From: Flavobacterium sp. LMO8
Lineage (GTDB): Bacteria > Bacteroidota > Bacteroidia > Flavobacteriales > Flavobacteriaceae
DNA length: 64,000 nucleotides
Assembly: GCF_009495755.1 (NCBI RefSeq)
Contig: NZ_WIBJ01000027.1
Location: 116,963 to 180,962, forward strand
Direction: 5' to 3'
The notes below the pieces were generated by a model. That model made no database searches. It was not told the DNA's origin and worked only from the letters and a program-made list of their open reading frames with translations. Position 1 is the stretch's first letter; every line of letters begins with the position of its first letter. Position numbers and translations under genes: made by a program. Of the stretch, positions 29,763 to 38,399 are shown in pieces.

Positions 29763-29899
29763 AGTTCGAAATAGTATTTTTTTAAATTTTTTGATACGTT
29801 TTTTTGTTTTAAATTTGCGTCAAAATATCCCTTTATGGTATAACTCAACAAAAATAGGGAATTTTGTAAGATAATTATAATATCTTTAGTTCAAATTTC

Positions 29900-30931
29900 A
29901 TGCCTAAAATGTCAGAAAGAAAAATTTATACTTTAGCTATCGAAAGTTCATGTGATGACACTGCTGCTGCCGTACTTTGTAACGATGTAGTATTATCAAA
30001 TATTGTGGCGCGCCAGGCAATTCATGAAGAATATGGTGGCGTCGTTCCTGAGTTGGCTTCAAGAGCCCACCAACAAAATATTGTACCAGTTGTTGATGTT
30101 GCTATTAAAAAAGCCGGAATTACAAAAAACGACTTGAACTGTATAGCTTTTACACAAGGTCCTGGATTAATGGGTTCGCTATTGGTCGGTGGGTCTTTTG
30201 CGAAATCGATGAGTATGGCGTTAGACATTCCGTTGATTGCAATTAACCATATGAAAGCGCATATTTTAGCCCATTTTATTGCCGAAGAAGGTTTTAAAAA
30301 ACCCACATTTCCCTTTATTGCCTTAACTATTTCTGGTGGACATACACAAATTGTAAAAGTGAATAGCTTTTTTGATATGGAAATTATTGGCGAAACTACC
30401 GATGATGCTGTTGGTGAAGCATTTGATAAAAGTGCCAAAATTTTAGGACTTCCCTATCCTGGAGGACCTTTAGTAGATAAATTTGCTCAAGAAGGAAATC
30501 CGAAAGCGTTTCCGTTTACCAAACCAAAAGTTGAAGGATTGAATTTTAGTTTTAGCGGATTAAAAACTCAAATCTTGTATTTCGTTCAGAAAAATGTGGC
30601 TTTGAATCCCAATTTTATTGAAGAAAATAAAGCGGATATTTGTGCTTCAATTCAACACACCATTATCAATATTTTAATGGATAAGCTGAAATTAGCGGTT
30701 GCTGAAACTGGAATTAATCAGATTGCAATTGGTGGTGGTGTTTCGGCAAATTCTGGAATTAGAACTACATTGAAAGGAGCAGAAAAAAAATACGGTTGGA
30801 AAACGTACATTCCTAAATTTGAATACACAACCGATAACGCAGCAATGATTGGAATTGTAGGTTATTATAACTTTTTAGAAGAAAATTTTAGTAACGCTGA
30901 AATAACATCTAAAGCACGAATTGAATTTTAA
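29900..30931 (+). CDS. tsaD: tRNA threonylcarbamoyladenosine transferase subunit TsaD
   Basis: Transfers threonylcarbamoyl from TC-AMP to A37 of ANN-decoding tRNAs. The ASKHA fold with ESSCDDTAAAV at the start, metal-binding HMKAH (His117, His121), SGGHTQIV and GGGVSANSGIR identifies it. Length is 343 residues. An internal ATG nine bases downstream (MSERKIY) is an alternative start. It leads a same-strand run continuing into rsmE. Confidence 0.95.
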   Translation: MPKMSERKIYTLAIESSCDDTAAAVLCNDVVLSNIVARQAIHEEYGGVVPELASRAHQQNIVPVVDVAIKKAGITKNDLNCIAFTQGPGLMGSLLVGGSFAKSMSMALDIPLIAINHMKAHILAHFIAEEGFKKPTFPFIALTISGGHTQIVKVNSFFDMEIIGETTDDAVGEAFDKSAKILGLPYPGGPLVDKFAQEGNPKAFPFTKPKVEGLNFSFSGLKTQILYFVQKNVALNPNFIEENKADICASIQHTIINILMDKLKLAVAETGINQIAIGGGVSANSGIRTTLKGAEKKYGWKTYIPKFEYTTDNAAMIGIVGYYNFLEENFSNAEITSKARIEF

Positions 30932-30935
30932 TCTT

Positions 30936-31640
30936 ATGCAATTATTCTATAATTCAGACATAAAAAAAGGTGATTCAAACTTCTTTTTCGACAAAGAAGA
31001 AAGCAAGCACATCGTTAAAGTTTTACGTAAAAAAGAAAGTGATAAAATATTTATTACTAATGGATTAGGTTTTTTATTTGAATCTAAAATTATTTTAGCT
31101 TCAGAAAAAAAATGTGAAGTGAAAATCATCAAAGAAACCTTCAAAGAACCAGATTCTTTTTACACACATATTGCTGTAGCTCCAACTAAAATGAACGACC
31201 GTTTAGAGTGGTTTTTAGAAAAAGCAACCGAAATTGGTATTCATGAAATCACACCAATTATTTGCGATCATTCGGAAAGAAAAGTATATAAAATTGATCG
31301 AGCGGAAAAAATTATTCAGGCTGCCATGAAACAATCGTTACATTATTATTTACCTAAGATTAACGAACCTGTTTCTCTTACACAATTTGTAAAATCAAAT
31401 ATCGACGGACAAAAATTCATCGCACATTGCGAAGAAACAGATAAGAAATCGTTTAAAAATGAAGTTAATAAAAATAATAAAGTAACTATCTTAATTGGTC
31501 CAGAAGGCGATTTTTCTACAAAAGAAATAAATTTGTCTATTGAAAATAATTTTATTCCTGTAACTTTGGGAAACACAAGATTACGAACTGAAACTGCAGC
31601 TTTAGTAGCTTGTCATACAATTGCACTTATAAATGAATAA
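30936..31640 (+). CDS. rsmE: 16S rRNA (uracil-1498-N3)-methyltransferase RsmE
   Basis: SPOUT methyltransferase acting on U1498 of 16S rRNA. An N-terminal PUA-like domain is followed by the knotted C-terminal domain with ILIGPEGDFSTKEI and LGNTRLRTETAALVA. ATG 30936 (MQLFYNS) was preferred over an in-frame start overlapping tsaD. The gene overlaps the next one by eight bases. Confidence 0.93.
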   Translation: MQLFYNSDIKKGDSNFFFDKEESKHIVKVLRKKESDKIFITNGLGFLFESKIILASEKKCEVKIIKETFKEPDSFYTHIAVAPTKMNDRLEWFLEKATEIGIHEITPIICDHSERKVYKIDRAEKIIQAAMKQSLHYYLPKINEPVSLTQFVKSNIDGQKFIAHCEETDKKSFKNEVNKNNKVTILIGPEGDFSTKEINLSIENNFIPVTLGNTRLRTETAALVACHTIALINE

Positions 31641-32274
31641 ACTTTTAACTTTCGGAATTTTATTAGTTTGGAATTTGGGATTTACTCAAGAAATCGCTGT
31701 TGCTAAATATTCTGGTGGTGGTGATTGGTATGCAAATCCGACTTCTTTACCTAATTTAGCTAAATTTTGCAATCAGAATATCAAGACCAATTTAAATACT
31801 AAAATTGCAACGGTTGAAGTAGGAAGTGCTGAAATATTTTCCTATCCATTTGTTCACATGACCGGTCATGGAAATGTAGTCTTTAGCGCTAATGATATAA
31901 TTAATCTAAGAAACTACCTTACTTCAGGTGGTTTTTTACATATTGATGATAATTACGGAATGAACGAATTTATTCGAAAAGAAATTAAAAAGATATTCCC
32001 TGATAATCCATTGACTGAAATTCCTTCCTATCACATTTTATTTCAAGAACCTTTTTCATTTCCTGGTGGGTTACCTAAAATTCACGAACACGACAATCAA
32101 AAACCTCAAGCTTTCGGAATTTTTATTGATGGTAGAATCGTTTTGCTTTACACTTTCGAAACTGACTTAGGTGATGGTTGGGAAGATACCGAAGTGCATA
32201 ATAATCCCCAATCAACCCGAGAAAAAGCATTAAAAATGGGAGCCAATATTATCAATTACGTTTTTAAAAATTAG
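31633..32274 (+). CDS. DUF4159 family secreted protein
   Basis: A protein of 213 residues with a short signal peptide ending GFTQ. The DUF4159 hallmarks are VAKYSGGGDWYANPTSLPNL, a GHG motif (MTGHGNVVFS) and GGFLHIDDNYGMN. The fold resembles class I glutamine amidotransferase-like domains but lacks an obvious Cys-His-Glu triad. Function is unknown; it is common in Bacteroidota beside rsmE. It overlaps rsmE by eight bases, indicating coupling. Confidence 0.85.
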   Translation: MNKLLTFGILLVWNLGFTQEIAVAKYSGGGDWYANPTSLPNLAKFCNQNIKTNLNTKIATVEVGSAEIFSYPFVHMTGHGNVVFSANDIINLRNYLTSGGFLHIDDNYGMNEFIRKEIKKIFPDNPLTEIPSYHILFQEPFSFPGGLPKIHEHDNQKPQAFGIFIDGRIVLLYTFETDLGDGWEDTEVHNNPQSTREKALKMGANIINYVFKN

Positions 32275-32277
32275 TAA

Positions 32278-33372
32278 ATGACTTCAAAAGAATTATCCCT
32301 CGGAATTGTAAGAGCAGTTGCTATAATGGCATCTATTTTACTTCTTTTATTTTTCTTGTACAAAGTAGCAACCGTTATTGTTTACTGCATAGTTTCGGTT
32401 ATCTTTTCACTTTTACTTTACCCTTTAGTATTATTTTTAAGAAGAAAGCTCAAATATAGAAATACATTGGCTGTAGTTGTTTCTTTATTATTAGTTATTT
32501 TTTTAATTGCGGGAATTTTTTTATTATTTGTTCCATTAATTATTTCACAAGGCGAAAATTTATCGCTTTTAGATATTAATTCTCTTGAAAATAATTACAA
32601 TACTTTACTAAATGATGTCACAGTATATTTAAGTTCTCACAATATCGATTTACAACAAATTGCTAAAAGTTCTAATCTTACTTCTTTTTCCAATTTTGAA
32701 TTTATTCCCAATTTCTTAAATAATATCATTATTACCATTGGTAATATCGGAATGGGATTGGCATCGGTTTTATTCATCTCATTTTTTATACTTAAAGAAA
32801 GAAGCTCCTTTTCATTAGCATTTAAAAATATTTTACCTGTAAATCAAAAAGAAAAAGTTTTAAATTCTGTTGAGAAAATCAACGAAATGCTATCCAAATA
32901 TTTCTTAGGATTGTTATTGCAATTGTTCATCATCTTAGTTTTATATTTTATCGTCTTTTTGATTTTCGGAGTAGAAAACGCCTTAATAATTGCACTTTTA
33001 TGCGCAGTTTTTAACATTGTTCCCTATGTTGGACCAATCATCGCCACTTTTGTAGCCGGACTTCTAATTATGATTAATAGTATAGGAACTGGTGCCGATT
33101 TTGCTTCCGAAACTTTACCAACTACTATTTACGTTTTAATAGGAATGTTTGTGGTGCAATTGATTGATAACAATGTGAGTTCGCCATTGATTTTTTCAAA
33201 AAGCACTAATTCACATCCTTTAGAAATCTTTTTAGTGATTTTAATTGCTGGAATTTTATTCGGTATTACCGGAATGATTATCGCTGTTCCTTTTTACACT
33301 TCGTTAAAAGTAATTGGCAAAGAATTTTTACCTGATAACAGAATCATTAAAGTCCTTACCAAAAACTTATAG
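32278..33372 (+). CDS. AI-2E (PerM/YdiK-type) family transporter
   Basis: Integral membrane protein of 364 residues with about eight helices. The family core is the C-terminal region with NIVPYVGPIIATFVAG and GILFGITGMIIAVPFYTSLKV. Members include autoinducer-2 exporters and Na+/H+ antiporters, so the substrate cannot be named. It starts three bases after the DUF4159 gene. Confidence 0.87.
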   Translation: MTSKELSLGIVRAVAIMASILLLLFFLYKVATVIVYCIVSVIFSLLLYPLVLFLRRKLKYRNTLAVVVSLLLVIFLIAGIFLLFVPLIISQGENLSLLDINSLENNYNTLLNDVTVYLSSHNIDLQQIAKSSNLTSFSNFEFIPNFLNNIIITIGNIGMGLASVLFISFFILKERSSFSLAFKNILPVNQKEKVLNSVEKINEMLSKYFLGLLLQLFIILVLYFIVFLIFGVENALIIALLCAVFNIVPYVGPIIATFVAGLLIMINSIGTGADFASETLPTTIYVLIGMFVVQLIDNNVSSPLIFSKSTNSHPLEIFLVILIAGILFGITGMIIAVPFYTSLKVIGKEFLPDNRIIKVLTKNL

Positions 33373-33374
33373 TT

Positions 33375-34571
33375 TTGAATTTAGAATTTCTTTTACATAC
33401 TGAAATACAGAATTTCATCAACCAAAATCTAAATTCGGATAGTTCGAAGTTGGCTTTAAAGAAAAACCCTTTTCCTGAAGAAAATTATTCGGTTATCATC
33501 AATCAAATTATTGCAAAAAAGAAAGCGAAAGACAAACTTCCAACTTGGTTTTCTTCTGAAAATATTATTTATCCTGAAAAAATATCTATCGAACAAACAT
33601 CTTCAGAAACTACAGCAAAATATAAAGCTTCATTAGTTTCAGGTGAAAAATTAATCGATTGCACAGGCGGATATGGTATTGACGACTACTATTTTGCCAA
33701 ACAATTTAAATCGGTTATTCATTGCGAATTAAATGCTGATTTATCTAAAATTGTAACACATAACTTTGAAGTTCTAAAAGTTTCTAATATCGAATGTTAT
33801 CAAGGCGATAGCACTGAATTTCTAAAAAAACGTCAGATTGAGCTTGTCGAAATCCAAAAGTTCGACTGTATTTACATTGATCCTTCCAGAAGAAATGATG
33901 CGAAAGGCAAAGTCTTCATGCTAGCCGATTGTTTACCAAATGTTGTTGACTTACAAGATTTTTATTACCAATTTGCCGATACTATTTTAATCAAAACTGC
34001 TCCTATTTTAGATCTTCATGCTGGATTATTGGAATTGAAAAATGTTTCGGAAATTCACATCGTAGCTGTGGATAACGAAGTAAAAGAGTTGCTTTGGAAA
34101 ATAGAGAAAAAATGCAATGAAGCACCTGAAATCATTGCCGTGAATCTTGAGAAAGAAAAACAAACGATTACCAAAATTGAAAGCTCAAAATCGTACTCAG
34201 CGCGTTATAGTTTACCAAAAAAATATCTGTACGAACCCAATGCATCTTTAATGAAATCTGGCGGATTTGAAGCCGTTTCCGAATTGTTTGCTGTTGAAAA
34301 ATTGCACCAACATTCGCATTTATATACTTCGGATGAACTTATCGATTTTCCTGGAAGAAAGTTTCAAATTGATGCCATTGTTCCGTTTCAGAAAAAAGAA
34401 ATTTCGCAACATATTCAAGGTAAAAAAATGAATGTTTCCACACGAAATTTCCCCATAAAACCTGAAGAAATTAAGAAAAAATACAAAATTACAGATGGTG
34501 GAACAATTTTTGCTTTTTTTACCACGAATGTAAATAATGAAAAAATAATTTTACTTTGCACCAAATTATAA
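33375..34571 (+). CDS. THUMP-like class I SAM-dependent methyltransferase
   Basis: A protein of 398 residues with an N-terminal region of unknown fold, a Rossmann methyltransferase core and a THUMP-like C-terminal region. The core has LIDCTGGYGIDDYYFA (motif I), VIHCELNADLS and FDCIYIDPSRR, whose DPSRR resembles the DPPY-type motif of base methyltransferases. RNA is a likely target but unproven. The start is TTG at 33375, two bases after the transporter stop; no ATG fits the conserved N-terminus. Residues about 153-161 (RQIELVEIQ), just before FDCIYIDP, match a dispersed repeat and appear to be an in-frame insertion. Confidence 0.82.
   Translation: MNLEFLLHTEIQNFINQNLNSDSSKLALKKNPFPEENYSVIINQIIAKKKAKDKLPTWFSSENIIYPEKISIEQTSSETTAKYKASLVSGEKLIDCTGGYGIDDYYFAKQFKSVIHCELNADLSKIVTHNFEVLKVSNIECYQGDSTEFLKKRQIELVEIQKFDCIYIDPSRRNDAKGKVFMLADCLPNVVDLQDFYYQFADTILIKTAPILDLHAGLLELKNVSEIHIVAVDNEVKELLWKIEKKCNEAPEIIAVNLEKEKQTITKIESSKSYSARYSLPKKYLYEPNASLMKSGGFEAVSELFAVEKLHQHSHLYTSDELIDFPGRKFQIDAIVPFQKKEISQHIQGKKMNVSTRNFPIKPEEIKKKYKITDGGTIFAFFTTNVNNEKIILLCTKL
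33831..33856 (+). repeat. Short dispersed repeat inside methyltransferase gene
   Basis: The word begins cgtcagattgagcttgtcga. It shares the GTCA...TTGAGC...GTCGAA framework with the two purL copies, one base shorter. It encodes RQIELVEIQ in frame between the SAM-domain strands. Confidence 0.6.
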
Positions 34572-34576
34572 TCCAA

Positions 34577-35146
34577 ATGAAACACCTTTTATCGCTGCTA
34601 TTGTTACTTACGTTAAGTGTTAACGCTCAAAAGAAAGACTGCATTTACGACATTGAAGAAAAAACCGATTCTACTTCGTTAAAAGTATTACCAAATGTTC
34701 TAGTACACGAAAAAATATTTGGAAACACTAATGAATACTTATTCTTTGCACTTTTAAACGACAATGGAACGCCAATGCTAAGTATTCAACAATTGCAAAA
34801 AAGTAAAGATTTTATTAAAACCAATTGTATTGCTAAAAATTCAAAAATCATCTTACAATTAATGAATGGAAAAATCATAAACCTTATTAGTTCAGATGAA
34901 GAAGCTTGTAGTGTTTTGATATTTGATACAAAAGAAAAAAATAACATGCGTGTTTTAGATGGTTATTTTTACTTCACAAAAACCAATTACGAAGAATTAA
35001 AAAATAGTCCAATTAGTTTAATGCGAATTCAATTTGCAGGAGAAACAAAAGATTACGTACTAAAAAACGAATTAAACTCAGAAACTTTAAAAACAACTTC
35101 TAAACCCGATAGTTATTTTATGCAGTTTTTGAAGTGTGTGGAGTAG
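34577..35146 (+). CDS. Secreted protein of unknown function
   Basis: A protein of 189 residues with signal peptide MKHLLSLLLLLTLSVNAQ and a mature start KKDCIYDIEE. Cysteines occur near the mature N-terminus, in the middle and at the C-terminus (LKCVE), so disulfides are possible. No family was recognised. ATG 34577 was chosen because it gives a clean signal peptide. It is the last gene of the run beginning with tsaD. Confidence 0.7.
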   Translation: MKHLLSLLLLLTLSVNAQKKDCIYDIEEKTDSTSLKVLPNVLVHEKIFGNTNEYLFFALLNDNGTPMLSIQQLQKSKDFIKTNCIAKNSKIILQLMNGKIINLISSDEEACSVLIFDTKEKNNMRVLDGYFYFTKTNYEELKNSPISLMRIQFAGETKDYVLKNELNSETLKTTSKPDSYFMQFLKCVE

Positions 35147-35152
35147 GTATTT

Positions 35153-35275
35153 AACGTCCCTGTCTATGGCAAGTGCGGGATTTTAAAACCAAATCTTTGT
35201 CCGCCAGCGGAATGTTGTTTAGTTGCAATGTCTTCATTTTTAAGCATTCAGCCCGCATTTGCTATAGCCGATGTT
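35153..35275. repeat. attC-like imperfect palindrome
   Basis: Arms ctatggcaagtgcggg (35164-35179) and cccgcatttgctatag (35252-35267) are complementary at 14 of 16 positions. The element is bounded by AAC (35153-35155) and GTT (35273-35275), giving about 123 bases. A small ccgc/gcgg palindrome lies inside (35201-35210). The size and AAC...GTT ends resemble integron attC sites, although the right core GTTGTGC is not a perfect attC consensus. Confidence 0.55.
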
Positions 35276-35282
35276 GTGCTTA
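35273..35282 (+). repeat. 10-base inverted repeat, left copy, flanking orphan gene
   Basis: gttgtgctta, exactly complementary to taagcacaac at 35646-35655. The two copies enclose the two-TM orphan gene. Confidence 0.6.
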
Positions 35283-35296
35283 GTTTTTTTTCTCAT

Positions 35297-35638
35297 TCAT
35301 TCTACTGTCATCAATAATATGAATACACACACTATCATTATCGGTGCAGTGTAAGCCATTATTTTTCGACATTTTCTAATTCTATCCGTTGTCCGTTTAA
35401 GTTTTTCATATTTCAAGTACTTGTCAGCTTTTGGAATTCCAATTATCCAACAGTCCAAAGTGTGAAAGTTAGTCAAATACCAACTTGTCGGCGCATGTGT
35501 TTTTGTTAGTTCCCCGTCCTTGTCGATCGAATCCATCATTGTCCGTAAGTTAAAACAGGCAGGAGTATAAAATACAACTGTCACTATCCAAAAAATCAGG
35601 AAGCTTAAACTTGTTAATATTAATAGGGTCGTCTCCAT
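35297..35638 (-). CDS. Small two-TM protein of unknown function, cassette-like
   Basis: A protein of 113 residues. Two hydrophobic helices, residues about 4-27 (LLILTSLSFLIFWIVTVVFY) and 93-111 (YTAPIMIVCVFILLMT), flank a polar charged loop, so both ends could face the same side. No family was recognised. The gene is enclosed by exact inverted 10-mers and sits beside an attC-like palindrome. Its base content looks more GC-rich than its neighbours (for example gtcggcgcatgtg), consistent with recent arrival. It lies between a chromosomal operon and a tRNA cluster. Confidence 0.65.
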   Translation of the reverse strand: METTLLILTSLSFLIFWIVTVVFYTPACFNLRTMMDSIDKDGELTKTHAPTSWYLTNFHTLDCWIIGIPKADKYLKYEKLKRTTDRIRKCRKIMAYTAPIMIVCVFILLMTVE

Positions 35639-35645
35639 TTTACAT

Positions 35646-35655
35646 TAAGCACAAC
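35646..35655 (-). repeat. 10-base inverted repeat, right copy
   Basis: taagcacaac, the exact complement of 35273-35282, eight bases upstream of the orphan gene's start codon. Confidence 0.6.
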
Positions 35656-35725
35656 TTGTTTATAACACCAAATATACCAAACTTTTAACCAAAATAAAAA
35701 AACATTTCAGGAAACTACAAAAAAC

Positions 35726-35754
35726 AAAAAAGCCTTGCGTTTGCAAGGCTTTTT
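35726..35754 (-). terminator. Terminator of the tRNA cluster
   Basis: Stem aaaagccttg/caaggctttt on the minus strand with a T run, directly after tRNA-Arg. Confidence 0.85.
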
Positions 35755-35755
35755 G

Positions 35756-35829
35756 TGATCGCGCCAGGATTCGAACCTGGGACCTACTCATTAGAAGTGA
35801 GTTGCTCTATCCAGCTGAGCTACGCAACC
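35756..35829 (-). tRNA. tRNA-Arg (TCT)
   Basis: On the minus strand the anticodon arm ACTCA-CTTCTAA-TGAGT gives anticodon TCT. The T-arm is CCAGG-TTCGAAT-CCTGG and the acceptor GGTTGCG/CGCGATC pairs with two wobbles. CCA is not encoded. Confidence 0.95.
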
Positions 35830-35842
35830 TATTTTATTATCG

Positions 35843-35917
35843 TCGGGGTGGCAGGATTCGAACCTGCGGCCTCCTGCTCCCAAAGCAGGCGCGATAACCG
35901 GGCTACGCTACACCCCG
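35843..35917 (-). tRNA. tRNA-Pro (TGG)
   Basis: The anticodon arm CCTGC-TTTGGGA-GCAGG shows anticodon TGG. The acceptor CGGGGTG/CACCCCG is fully paired and discriminator A is present. Confidence 0.95.
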
Positions 35918-35933
35918 CAAAAACAAAAAAAAG

Positions 35934-36017
35934 CGGAGAGACAGGGATTCGAACCCTGGCGACGGTTACCCGTCGACAGATTAGCAATCTGCTCCGTTAC
36001 CACTCCGGCACCTCTCC
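35934..36017 (-). tRNA. tRNA-Ser (GCT)
   Basis: Anticodon loop TGCTAAT gives GCT. A long variable arm (GACGGGTAACCGTC) and discriminator G are typical of tRNA-Ser. It is the first tRNA of a three-gene unit Ser-Pro-Arg. Confidence 0.95.
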
Positions 36018-36052
36018 TATTATTCTGTAAGAACTTATCTTTTTTGCGGTTG

Positions 36053-36083
36053 CAAATGTATGTTTTCATTCGTTAATATACAA
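36053..36083 (-). promoter_or_regulatory. Promoter of the tRNA-Ser/Pro/Arg cluster
   Basis: On the minus strand TTG (complement of 36081-36083), a 20-base spacer and TACATTTG (complement of 36053-36060) match the Bacteroidota consensus, 36 bases upstream of tRNA-Ser. Confidence 0.65.
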
Positions 36084-36340
36084 CTATTATTAGAGATTTT
36101 TTAATATTTTTTTAATATAAATTTTAAAAGCACTAATAGTCAATACAATAACAATGATTAAAAATTTAGGAATAATTCGCATTTCATAGAAAATCAAAAA
36201 TAAAGTCTAAATAGTAGAAATCCATTTTAATTATTAAAAATCAATTTCATTTCCTTTTTAAGGAAGAATTATAGTGTTTTCTTTATCAAAATTCGAATAA
36301 AAATAGTAATTTCGCAATTCAAATAAAAAACCATTCTATC
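36084..36340. other. A+T-rich intergenic region without a gene
   Basis: The gap from tRNA-Ser to the thiolase gene is over 300 bases. Beyond the tRNA promoter at its left end, only very short open frames and A/T runs are visible. It presumably holds the thiolase promoter, but no element matches the consensus well. Confidence 0.6.
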
Positions 36341-37519
36341 ATGAACAAAAAAGTAGTTATCGTTTCTGCCGTAAGAACTCCAATTGGAAGTTTCATGGGA
36401 GCTTTATCTAGTGTACCTGCAACTAAGTTAGGTGCTGCTGCCATCAAAGGCGCTTTAAATAAAATCAATTTAGACCCTAAATTAGTTGACGAAGTATTAA
36501 TGGGTAATGTAGTTCAAGCTGGAAACGGCCAAGCTCCTGCAAGACAAGCCGTTTTATATGCTGGTTTATCTGAAAATGTAGCTTGTACTACCATAAATAA
36601 AGTTTGTGCGAGTGGTATGAAAGCTGTTATGCAAGGAGCTCAAGCTATTATTGCCGGAGATGCTGAAATCGTAGTGGCAGGTGGTATGGAAAACATGAGT
36701 TTAATTCCGCATTATGTTCATTTAAGAAATGGCGTAAAATTCGGTCCAACTTCATTAGTAGACGGAATGCAAAAGGACGGCTTAACAGATGCATACGATA
36801 ATAACGCTATGGGCGTTTCTGCTGACTTATGTGCGTCTGAATATAACATTACAAGAGAAGATCAAGATAACTTCGCAATTCAATCGTATGAGCGTTCTGC
36901 GGCTGCGTGGGAAGCTGGTAAGTTTGATGCAGAAATTGTTCCTGTTGAAGTTCCTCAAAGAAGAGGTGACGCTATCATAGTTTCTAAAGACGAAGAATTC
37001 ACTAATGTAAAATTAGATAAAATTCCATCTTTGGCTGCTGTATTTACTAAAGAAGGAACGGTAACTGCTGCAAATGCTTCCACTATTAATGACGGAGCTG
37101 CAGCTTTAGTATTAATGAGCGAAGAAAAAGCACAATCATTAGGATTAACTCCTTTAGCTTACATTAAATCATACGCTGATGCTGCTCAAGAACCAAAATG
37201 GTTTACAACTGCGCCTGCAAAAGCATTACCAAAAGCATTAGACAAAGCTGGTTTAACAGTTGCTGATGTTGATTTCTTTGAATTCAATGAAGCTTTCGCT
37301 GTGGTTGGATTAGCTAATGCACAAATCTTAGGATTAGACAATGATAAAATCAATGTAAACGGTGGAGCTGTTTCTTTAGGTCATCCTCTGGGATGTTCTG
37401 GAGCTAGAATTATCGTTACTTTAATCAGTGTTTTAAACCAAAACAATGCTAAAATTGGTGCAGCTGCTATCTGTAATGGTGGTGGTGGTGCTTCTGCAAT
37501 TGTTATTGAAAGAGCGTAA
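36341..37519 (+). CDS. Acetyl-CoA C-acetyltransferase
   Basis: Biosynthetic-type thiolase of 392 residues. Motifs are NKVCASGMKAV (nucleophile Cys about 88), SLGHPLGCSGAR and AICNGGGGASAIV. It differs clearly from the FadA in the beta-oxidation cluster and is closer to the acetoacetyl-CoA group, so it could serve ketone, isoprenoid or amino-acid routes. It stands alone with no other pathway gene nearby. Confidence 0.93.
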   Translation: MNKKVVIVSAVRTPIGSFMGALSSVPATKLGAAAIKGALNKINLDPKLVDEVLMGNVVQAGNGQAPARQAVLYAGLSENVACTTINKVCASGMKAVMQGAQAIIAGDAEIVVAGGMENMSLIPHYVHLRNGVKFGPTSLVDGMQKDGLTDAYDNNAMGVSADLCASEYNITREDQDNFAIQSYERSAAAWEAGKFDAEIVPVEVPQRRGDAIIVSKDEEFTNVKLDKIPSLAAVFTKEGTVTAANASTINDGAAALVLMSEEKAQSLGLTPLAYIKSYADAAQEPKWFTTAPAKALPKALDKAGLTVADVDFFEFNEAFAVVGLANAQILGLDNDKINVNGGAVSLGHPLGCSGARIIVTLISVLNQNNAKIGAAAICNGGGGASAIVIERA

Positions 37520-37605
37520 TTTTTAACATTTATTAATGGTGAATTTTGAAATTTAATTACATTTGTAATTAAATTCTTAATTCACCATTTTTTATTCAGA
37601 CCAAC

Positions 37606-38367
37606 ATGTTTGGAATTTGTAATTTAGCCATAGTACCCGTAAGAGCGGAAGCCAGTGACCGAAGCGAACAAGTTTCGCAATTACTATTTGGCGAGCACTT
37701 TAAAATTATTGAAATGACTGCCAAATGGGTGCAGGTAGAATTGGCATTTGATAATTACATTGGGTGGATTGACTCTAAACAATATCAAGCTATTTCAGAA
37801 GAATATTACAACATTTTAAACGATACTCCTATTGTTTTAAATGCTGATTTGGTTGAATATATTACCGCTCCAAATAATCAATTAACTTCGATAACACTGG
37901 GTGCTTCGCTATCATTTTTAGATAATGAAGAAATTAACACCAATAAATACAATTTTGAAGGCATTAAAGTCTGCGGTCAAAAAAAGAAATCTGAATTGAT
38001 TAAAACCGCTTTCATGTATTTGAATGCACCTTATTTATGGGGAGGAAAAACGCCATTTGGAATTGATTGTTCAGGTTTTACTCAAATGGTTTATAAATTA
38101 AACGGTTATTCACTTTTAAGAGATGCTTCACAACAAGCCACTCAAGGAGAAGCTTTAAGTTTTATTGAAGAAAGTGAACCAGGCGATTTAGCCTTTTTCG
38201 ATAACGAAGAAGGTAATATCATTCACGTTGGAATTATGATGGAAAACAACTACATCATTCACGCATCAGGAAAAGTACGAATTGACCGTTTAGACCATTT
38301 AGGAATTTACAATGCAGAAGTCAATCGACACACCCACAAACTGAGAGTTATTAAAAAAATAATATAA
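37606..38367 (+). CDS. SH3-NlpC/P60 (C40) peptidase
   Basis: A cell-wall peptidase of 253 residues. An N-terminal bacterial SH3-like region (about 1-120; VPVRAEASDRSEQVSQLLFGE) precedes an NlpC/P60 domain with YLWGGKTPFGIDCSGF (catalytic Cys about 153), GDLAFFDN, and HVGIMMENN followed by IIHASG. This class cleaves gamma-D-Glu-diaminopimelate bonds. No signal peptide is visible, which suggests a cytoplasmic recycling role on imported muropeptides (inference). Confidence 0.9.
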   Translation: MFGICNLAIVPVRAEASDRSEQVSQLLFGEHFKIIEMTAKWVQVELAFDNYIGWIDSKQYQAISEEYYNILNDTPIVLNADLVEYITAPNNQLTSITLGASLSFLDNEEINTNKYNFEGIKVCGQKKKSELIKTAFMYLNAPYLWGGKTPFGIDCSGFTQMVYKLNGYSLLRDASQQATQGEALSFIEESEPGDLAFFDNEEGNIIHVGIMMENNYIIHASGKVRIDRLDHLGIYNAEVNRHTHKLRVIKKII

Positions 38368-38371
38368 AAAA

Positions 38372-38397
38372 ATCCCGATGAAAATCGGGATATTTTG
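38372..38397. terminator. Terminator after NlpC/P60 gene
   Basis: Stem atcccgat/atcgggat with loop gaaa, preceded by A and followed by T-rich sequence, between convergent genes. Confidence 0.8.
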
Positions 38398-38399
38398 TT

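Noticed and set aside
35755..36030. Plus-strand open frame of 91 codons (GFEPGTYSLEVSC...)
   Set aside because: It is an antisense read-through of three tRNA genes; this peptide type is a well-known annotation artefact.
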